DNA of 9,753 bases from Eubacterium sp. UBA3782 (GTDB taxonomy: Bacteria; Bacillota; Clostridia; Lachnospirales; Lachnospiraceae): the NCBI GenBank assembly GCA_002368795.1, contig DFFG01000034.1, positions 62,962 through 72,714 on the forward strand, read 5' to 3'. The first letter of the stretch is position 1, and the number at the start of each line of letters is the position of its first letter. The notes under the pieces are model-generated. The model was not told the DNA's origin. It did no database searches and saw only the letters and a program-made list of their open reading frames with translations. Positions 5,864-9,753 of the stretch are shown piece after piece. Position numbers and translations under genes: made by a program.

Positions 5864-7078
5864 ATGAACACAGAGTTACTCGAAGCGCTGAATCTGCTGG
5901 AAAAGGAAAAGAACATCAGCAAGACGGTCCTGCTCGAGGCAATTCAGCAGTCTCTGCTTCAGGCATATAAGAACCAGTATGACAAGGTCGACAATGTGAC
6001 GGTTACGATCGATCCGGATACCTGCGACTATCATATCCTTGCTTCCAGGGAAGTCGTTGAGACTGTGGAGGATCCGGCCACCCAGATCAGCCAGGCTGAG
6101 GCATTCAAGATCGATTCCACAGCCCAGATCGGTGATTTCGTCAATGTCGAGATCCAGTCCAAGAGCTTCGGACGTATCGCTACGACGAACGCCAAAAACG
6201 TCATCCTGCAGAAGATCCGCGAGGAGGAGCGCAAGGCCCTCTTCAATCAGTATTATGAGAAAGAGCATGATATCGTTACCGGCGTAGTCCAGCGCTACAT
6301 CGGACAGAACGTCAGCATCAACCTCGGCAAGGCCGATGCGCTGCTTACGGCCAAGGAGATGGTCCGCGGCGAGAAGTTCCGCCCGACCGAGCGCGTAAAG
6401 GTCTATGTCCTTGAGGTCAAGGACGCACCAAAGGGACCGAAGATCCTGGTTTCCCGGACACATCCGGAGCTGGTCAAGCGTCTCTTTGAGGAGGAAGTCA
6501 CCGAGATCCGTGACGGCGTGATCGAGATCAAGGCGATCGCCAGAGAGGCCGGTTCCCGTACCAAGATCGCAGTCTGGAGCAATGATCCGGATGTAGATGC
6601 GGTCGGTGCCTGCGTCGGTGTGAACGGCTCCAGGGTCAACACCATCGTAAATGAGCTGGACGGCGAGAAGATCGATATCATCAACTGGGATGAGAACCAG
6701 GCATACCTGATCGAGAATGCACTGTCACCGGCCAAGGTCATTACAGTTCTGGCAGATCCGGATGAGAAGACCGCACTGGTCGTCGTTCCGGATTATCAGC
6801 TTTCCCTTGCCATCGGCAAGGAAGGCCAGAACGCACGCCTTGCCGCCCATCTGACCCAGTACAAGATCGACATCAAGAGCGAGTCCCAGGCCAGAGATGA
6901 AGGCCTGTTTGACGAGTACTACGGTGACGACGAGTACGAAGATGATGAGTATGAGGATGACGAGTACAGCGATGATGCGTATGCGGAGGGAGAGTACGAG
7001 GAAGGCTATGCGGAGGATGCATATGCTGACGGTGCGTACGCTGAGGAAGGATACGCTGAGGAAGACAGCGAAGAGTAA
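5864..7078 (+). CDS. nusA: Transcription termination/antitermination factor NusA with long acidic Tyr-rich tail
   Basis: NusA binds RNA polymerase and nascent RNA and modulates pausing, intrinsic termination and antitermination. The 404-residue protein has the N-terminal polymerase-binding domain (about 1-130, MNTELLEALNLLEKEKNISK), the S1 domain (about 135-200), and KH1 with VGACVGVNGSRV (about 247-258) followed by VNELDGEKIDII. KH2 has the motif LAIGKEGQNARLA (about 315-327). The core ends near residue 343, as in B. subtilis-type NusA (about 370 residues total). Here a tail of about 60 residues follows, about half Asp/Glu, with Tyr every five residues and no Lys or Arg. AGGAGG at 5847-5852 is 11 bases from the ATG, slightly long. 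rnpM begins 8 bases after the stop. Confidence 0.97.
   Translation: MNTELLEALNLLEKEKNISKTVLLEAIQQSLLQAYKNQYDKVDNVTVTIDPDTCDYHILASREVVETVEDPATQISQAEAFKIDSTAQIGDFVNVEIQSKSFGRIATTNAKNVILQKIREEERKALFNQYYEKEHDIVTGVVQRYIGQNVSINLGKADALLTAKEMVRGEKFRPTERVKVYVLEVKDAPKGPKILVSRTHPELVKRLFEEEVTEIRDGVIEIKAIAREAGSRTKIAVWSNDPDVDAVGACVGVNGSRVNTIVNELDGEKIDIINWDENQAYLIENALSPAKVITVLADPDEKTALVVVPDYQLSLAIGKEGQNARLAAHLTQYKIDIKSESQARDEGLFDEYYGDDEYEDDEYEDDEYSDDAYAEGEYEEGYAEDAYADGAYAEEGYAEEDSEE
6896..7075 (+). repeat. Region encoding the acidic pentapeptide-like NusA tail
   Basis: Residues 345-404 form a low-complexity tail. Tyr occurs at 353, 358, 363, 368, 373 and 378, then 382, 387, 392 and 397: a five-residue period with one single-residue slip. 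Each unit is roughly acidic/Ala-Glu/Ala-Tyr-Glu/Ala-acidic. The first half uses DEYED-type units and the second half AYAEE/GYAED-type units. The DNA shows related GAGTA(C/T) and GCGTA-type triplet patterns, consistent with origin by slippage or duplication. Confidence 0.9.
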
Positions 7079-7086
7079 TCGGAAAG

Positions 7087-7362
7087 ATGAACAAAGTCCG
7101 AAAGGTACCGATGCGCAAATGTGTCGGTTGCAATGAACAGAAGAGCAAAAAAGAGCTCATCCGTGTATTGAAGACGCCGGAGGACCGGATACTCATGGAT
7201 GCGACAGGCAGGCAGAACGGCAGGGGGGCTTACCTCTGCAGAAATCCGCAGTGCCTGGCGAAGGCAAGAAAAAACAAAGGGCTGGAAAGATCCCTGCAGA
7301 TACAGATTCCTGCGGAGGTTTACGAACAGCTGGATGAGGAGCTCCGGACACTGGATGAATGA
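7087..7362 (+). CDS. rnpM: YlxR family RNA-binding protein (RnpM, RNase P modulator)
   Basis: YlxR (DUF448) is a small basic RNA-binding protein of Bacillota encoded between nusA and infB. The B. subtilis member has been described as a modulator of RNase P and renamed RnpM. The 91-residue protein has the signature PMRKCVGCNEQKSKKELIRV (about 8-27) and GRGAYLC (45-51). Four cysteines are arranged CVGC (12, 15) and CRNPQC (51, 56), suggesting a possible metal site. It starts 8 bases after nusA stops, with only a weak GGAAAG/AAGAG ribosome binding site, so it is probably translated by coupling to nusA. Its last 8 bases overlap ylxQ. Confidence 0.95.
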   Translation: MNKVRKVPMRKCVGCNEQKSKKELIRVLKTPEDRILMDATGRQNGRGAYLCRNPQCLAKARKNKGLERSLQIQIPAEVYEQLDEELRTLDE

Positions 7363-7672
7363 GAAAAAAGCAGCTGCAATGATCGGATTTGCGCAGAAGG
7401 CGGGCAAGGCAGCCGGAGGAGAATTCGCCGCGGAAAAGGCGGTGAGATCCGGCAGCGCATACCTGATGCTTATCGCCACGGACGCATCGGAAAATACCAG
7501 GAAGAAATTTACAAATATGGCAGCCTGGTATCACGTGCCGGTGTACACCTTCCTCTCCCGGACGGAGCTGGGAAGGGTCCAGGGCAAGGGCGCGAGAGCC
7601 TGTATCGTGATCACGGATGAGAATTTTGCCAGAGTCATAGAGGCACAGTTAAAGGAAGAAGAAACCGAATAA
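7355..7672 (+). CDS. ylxQ: YlxQ, L7Ae/L30e/S12e/Gadd45-family RNA-binding protein
   Basis: YlxQ is a small cytoplasmic protein of the L7Ae fold, a family that commonly binds kink-turn RNA; its exact role in bacteria is not settled. The 105-residue product reads MNEKKAAAMIGFAQKAGK, then GEFAAEKAVRSGSAYLMLIATDASENTRKKF (about 22-52), a VPVYTF strand, and DENFARVIEAQL near the end, all typical of the family. The open frame continues upstream to 7199, but that part lies inside rnpM and reads as nonsense, so the ATG at 7355 is chosen. GAGGAG at 7336-7341 is 13 bases away, and the 8-bp overlap with rnpM favours coupled translation. Confidence 0.93.
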   Translation: MNEKKAAAMIGFAQKAGKAAGGEFAAEKAVRSGSAYLMLIATDASENTRKKFTNMAAWYHVPVYTFLSRTELGRVQGKGARACIVITDENFARVIEAQLKEEETE

Positions 7673-7693
7673 CAGAAAGGCCGGTGTTAAAAT

Positions 7694-9753
7694 TTGGGAA
7701 ACATCAGAATACATGAACTTGCAAAAGAGCTGGGACTGGAATCGAAGAAGGTACTTGAGGTACTGAAGGATAAGGGGATCGAAAAGGCCGGTGCGACAAG
7801 CACACTGGATCCTTCTCAGGAAAACCTTGTCCGCAGCGCATTCACACCCGGCAAGGCGGAGGCTGCTGCGGATCCGCAGGAAGCTCCTGCCCGCAGAGAC
7901 GGGCAGGCTGAAGCTGCGTCCGGAGAAAAGAAGGCTGCTCCCGCCGGGAAAGAGGCAAGACCGGCTGCAAAGGACGCAGAGGATAAGGGAGAAGCCCCCA
8001 AGAAGAAAAAAAGGCTGATCGCTGTATTCCGCCCGCAGAATGCTTCGAGCCGGGAGGCAAAGAACTTTGGTCAGAGAGACCGCGGCAATGACCGGGGAAG
8101 AAATGACCAGAGAAACGATGCCCGGGGCAGAAGTGAGCGTCCGGAGAGAAGAGGCGTGCCCCAGGAGGGCAGAGGCGGCCGTCCGGCCGGAAAGGGTGCG
8201 GATCCGAATGCCCGCACACCTCTGGTAAAGGTACCGCGCCCGCATCCGGTCGTCCGCAAGGAGGCGGATGAGGCTGCAAAGGCAGCCGAGGCAGCAAGAG
8301 CAGCGGAGGCAGCCAAGGCGGCAGAGGCAGCAAGGGCTGAGGAAGCGGCCAGAAAAGCTGCACAGGCAGCGGCAGAGGCGAGGGCAGCCGAGGAAGCAAG
8401 AGCAGCCGAAGCAGCAAGAGCAGCAGAGGCAGCCAGAGCAGCCGAAGAGGCAGCAAAGGCCGAGGAAGCGGCCAGAGCAGCAGCTGCAGCAAAGGCAGCG
8501 GCAGAAGAAGCAGCCAGAGCGGCAGAAGCTGCAAAGGCTGAGGCTGCGGCAAGAGCTGCCAGAGCGGCAGAGACGATCGCAGCCGTCGAGGCGGCAGCGA
8601 GAGCTTCCGCAGCGGCAAAGGCTGAGCAGAACCGCGGCGTACGTTCCGACAGAGACCGCTATGGTCAGGGCCAGCGCGGTGAGCGTACCGGCAGAGGCTA
8701 TGGCGACCGGAATGGTCAGGGCGGCGGCAGAAGCTATGGCGACCGCAACAACCAGCAGGGCGGCAGAAACTTTGGCGACCGGGGTGGCCAGCAGGGCGGA
8801 AGAAGCTTTGGTGACCGTAATGGCCAGCAGGGCGGCAGAAGCTTTGGCGACCGCAACGGCCAGCAGGGCGGCAGAAACTTTGGCGACCGCAATAACCAGC
8901 AGGGTGGAAGAAGCTTCGGCGACCGGAATGGTCAGGGCCAGAACAGAAGACCTGCAGGCGACCGTCCGGTACGGCAGGGCTACAATCCCGGAGGACGCGG
9001 CGCAGGCTTTGCCCAGGACAAGGACGCTGACGAGAAGAAATTTGAGTCCCGGCCGCGCAATCCTCATCCGAGGACGGGCGCAGCAGCCGGCGGCCTGGAT
9101 GTTGTCAAAAAACCTGCCCGTGATATCGGACACAACAGGGACAAGGACAAGAACAAGGTCGAATTAAAAGAGAATAAATTTAACAATGACAGAAGAGGCG
9201 GAAACCGCGGCGGCCAGCAGCAGCTGATCCCGAAGGCCTTCCAGAAGCCCACGCACAAAGCTAAGGAGGACAAGAAGGAGGTCGTCACCGAGATCAAGGT
9301 TCCGGAGAAAGTCACGATCCGCGAGCTTGCCGATCTGATGAAGATCCAGGCTTCCGTCATCGTAAAGGATCTGTTCATGAAGGGCCAGATGTATACGGTG
9401 AACCAGGAGATCGACTTCGACAAGGCCGAAGAGATCGCCATGGAGTACAACATCGTCGCTGAGCCGGAAGAGAAGGTCGACGTCATCGCCGAGATGCTCA
9501 AGGAAGATGCAGAGAACGATGCAGATATGACCGAGCGTCCGCCGGTCGTCTGTGTCATGGGTCATGTCGACCATGGTAAGACTTCTCTGCTGGATGCGAT
9601 CCGTCATTCCCGCGTTACTGACCGTGAGGCAGGCGGCATCACGCAGAACATCGGTGCCTACAGTGTGACGTTCAATGACCGCCGCATCACCTTCCTGGAT
9701 ACACCGGGACACGAGGCATTCACCGCCATGCGTATGCGCGGCGCCAATTCCAC
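7694..9753 (+). CDS. infB: Translation initiation factor IF-2 with greatly extended N-terminal region, 3'-truncated by the window edge
   Basis: IF-2 is the GTPase that brings initiator tRNA to the 30S subunit and promotes subunit joining. The frame begins at TTG (GNIRIHELAKELGLESKKVLEVLKDKGI follows); an in-frame TAA at 7688-7690 excludes any start further upstream. Order by residue: IF2_N domain (1-50); Ala/Lys-rich linker with a Lys cluster near 103; Arg/Asn/Gly-rich stretch (about 115-165); Ala-rich helix (190-312); Gly/Arg/Asn/Gln/Phe repeats (336-419); basic linker; second IF2_N domain (about 538-590); GTPase domain from about 615 with G1 GHVDHGKT (623-630), G2 GGITQNIGA, and G3 DTPGHEAF (669-676). 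G1 falls at residue 623, against about 220 in B. subtilis as I recall, so the N-terminal region is very long. G2 has Asn where His is usual. AAAGG at 7676-7680 is 13 bases from the TTG, a weak ribosome binding site. The remaining domains lie beyond the window. Confidence 0.95.
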   Translation, partial: MGNIRIHELAKELGLESKKVLEVLKDKGIEKAGATSTLDPSQENLVRSAFTPGKAEAAADPQEAPARRDGQAEAASGEKKAAPAGKEARPAAKDAEDKGEAPKKKKRLIAVFRPQNASSREAKNFGQRDRGNDRGRNDQRNDARGRSERPERRGVPQEGRGGRPAGKGADPNARTPLVKVPRPHPVVRKEADEAAKAAEAARAAEAAKAAEAARAEEAARKAAQAAAEARAAEEARAAEAARAAEAARAAEEAAKAEEAARAAAAAKAAAEEAARAAEAAKAEAAARAARAAETIAAVEAAARASAAAKAEQNRGVRSDRDRYGQGQRGERTGRGYGDRNGQGGGRSYGDRNNQQGGRNFGDRGGQQGGRSFGDRNGQQGGRSFGDRNGQQGGRNFGDRNNQQGGRSFGDRNGQGQNRRPAGDRPVRQGYNPGGRGAGFAQDKDADEKKFESRPRNPHPRTGAAAGGLDVVKKPARDIGHNRDKDKNKVELKENKFNNDRRGGNRGGQQQLIPKAFQKPTHKAKEDKKEVVTEIKVPEKVTIRELADLMKIQASVIVKDLFMKGQMYTVNQEIDFDKAEEIAMEYNIVAEPEEKVDVIAEMLKEDAENDADMTERPPVVCVMGHVDHGKTSLLDAIRHSRVTDREAGGITQNIGAYSVTFNDRRITFLDTPGHEAFTAMRMRGANS
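8261..8629 (+). repeat. Ala/Glu/Lys/Arg-rich helical tract in infB
   Basis: This stretch encodes 123 residues (190-312 of IF-2) made almost wholly of Ala, Glu, Lys and Arg in patterns such as AAKAAEAARAAEAA. The composition predicts a long, mostly single or coiled alpha-helix, comparable to the charged Ala-rich helix in E. coli IF2 domain 2 or in TolA. The DNA is a degenerate GCA/GCC/GAG/AGA mixture rather than an exact tandem repeat. It probably acts as a spacer between the N-terminal domain and the G-rich repeats. Confidence 0.9.
8699..8950 (+). repeat. Seven 36-bp in-frame tandem repeats encoding RGG-like 12-mers in infB
   Basis: Units begin at 8699, 8735, 8771, 8807, 8843, 8879 and 8915. 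The consensus residue unit is F/Y-GDRN-G/N-QQGGR-S/N; the first and last units deviate (GQGGGRS and GQGQNRR). The array is preceded by a diverged relative (YGQGQRGERTGRG). The residues Gly, Arg, Asn, Gln and one aromatic per unit are those of disordered RNA-binding RGG/FG-type regions. Repeats are contiguous and coding, without spacers. Confidence 0.95.

Noticed and set aside
5856..5867. Three-codon ORF (ATG GAA AAA TGA) overlapping the nusA start as a regulatory upstream ORF
   Set aside because: Its ATG is only 3 bases from AGGAGG, too close for normal initiation, and such a short frame easily occurs by chance.
8699..8950. 36-bp periodic repeats resembling a CRISPR array
   Set aside because: The units are directly adjacent without spacers, in phase with the IF2 reading frame and translated as a clean 12-residue repeat. 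The 66-bp repeats in glgB are excluded for the same reason.
7649..9133. 494-codon open frame on the minus strand opposite infB
   Set aside because: It is the antisense shadow of the Ala-rich and Gly/Arg-rich repeats; the translation is Ser/Leu/Cys low complexity with no domain, and infB on the + strand is unmistakable.

Overview
The window looks like chromosomal core DNA of a Gram-positive anaerobe of the class Clostridia, most likely a Lachnospiraceae-type gut bacterium. This rests on the gene order rimP-nusA-ylxR(rnpM)-ylxQ-infB, on ylxR and ylxQ (typical of Bacillota), on the style of the FtsH and GlgB proteins, and on strong AGGAG-type ribosome binding sites. The DNA is moderately GC-rich by eye. 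The family placement is my reading of the proteins, not a database result. All genes lie on the + strand and the minus strand holds only shadow ORFs.

Layout. (1) 1-1229 is the 3' two thirds of ftsH, the membrane AAA+ zinc protease, closed by a clear intrinsic terminator at 1244-1271. A candidate promoter overlaps this terminator. (2) 1380-5077 is a two-gene unit with a 4-bp overlap: a glycogen branching enzyme homologue (glgB) and an MscS-type mechanosensitive channel. The GlgB homologue is the most unusual protein here. Its fold is recognisable throughout, but the residue at the GH13 nucleophile position is Asn, other active-site positions have drifted, and a long Lys/Glu linker plus four 22-residue amphipathic-looking repeats is added at the C terminus. 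(3) 5078-5359 is an intergenic region with an extended -10 promoter and a strong hairpin between promoter and start codon. (4) 5360-9753 is the rimP-nusA-rnpM-ylxQ-infB operon, joining 30S ribosome maturation, transcription elongation/termination, RNA-binding factors and translation initiation. infB runs off the right edge inside its GTPase domain.

The translation operon is ordinary in content, but two of its proteins carry unusual low-complexity regions. NusA ends in an acidic tail with tyrosines at almost perfect five-residue spacing. IF2 has a very long N-terminal region holding a 123-residue Ala/Glu/Lys/Arg-rich helix and seven 12-residue Gly/Arg/Asn/Gln/Phe repeats resembling RGG-type disordered domains. 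The degenerate GlgB with its repeat tail, translationally coupled to mscS, is the best candidate for something undescribed. The complementary low-complexity tails of NusA and IF2 come second.
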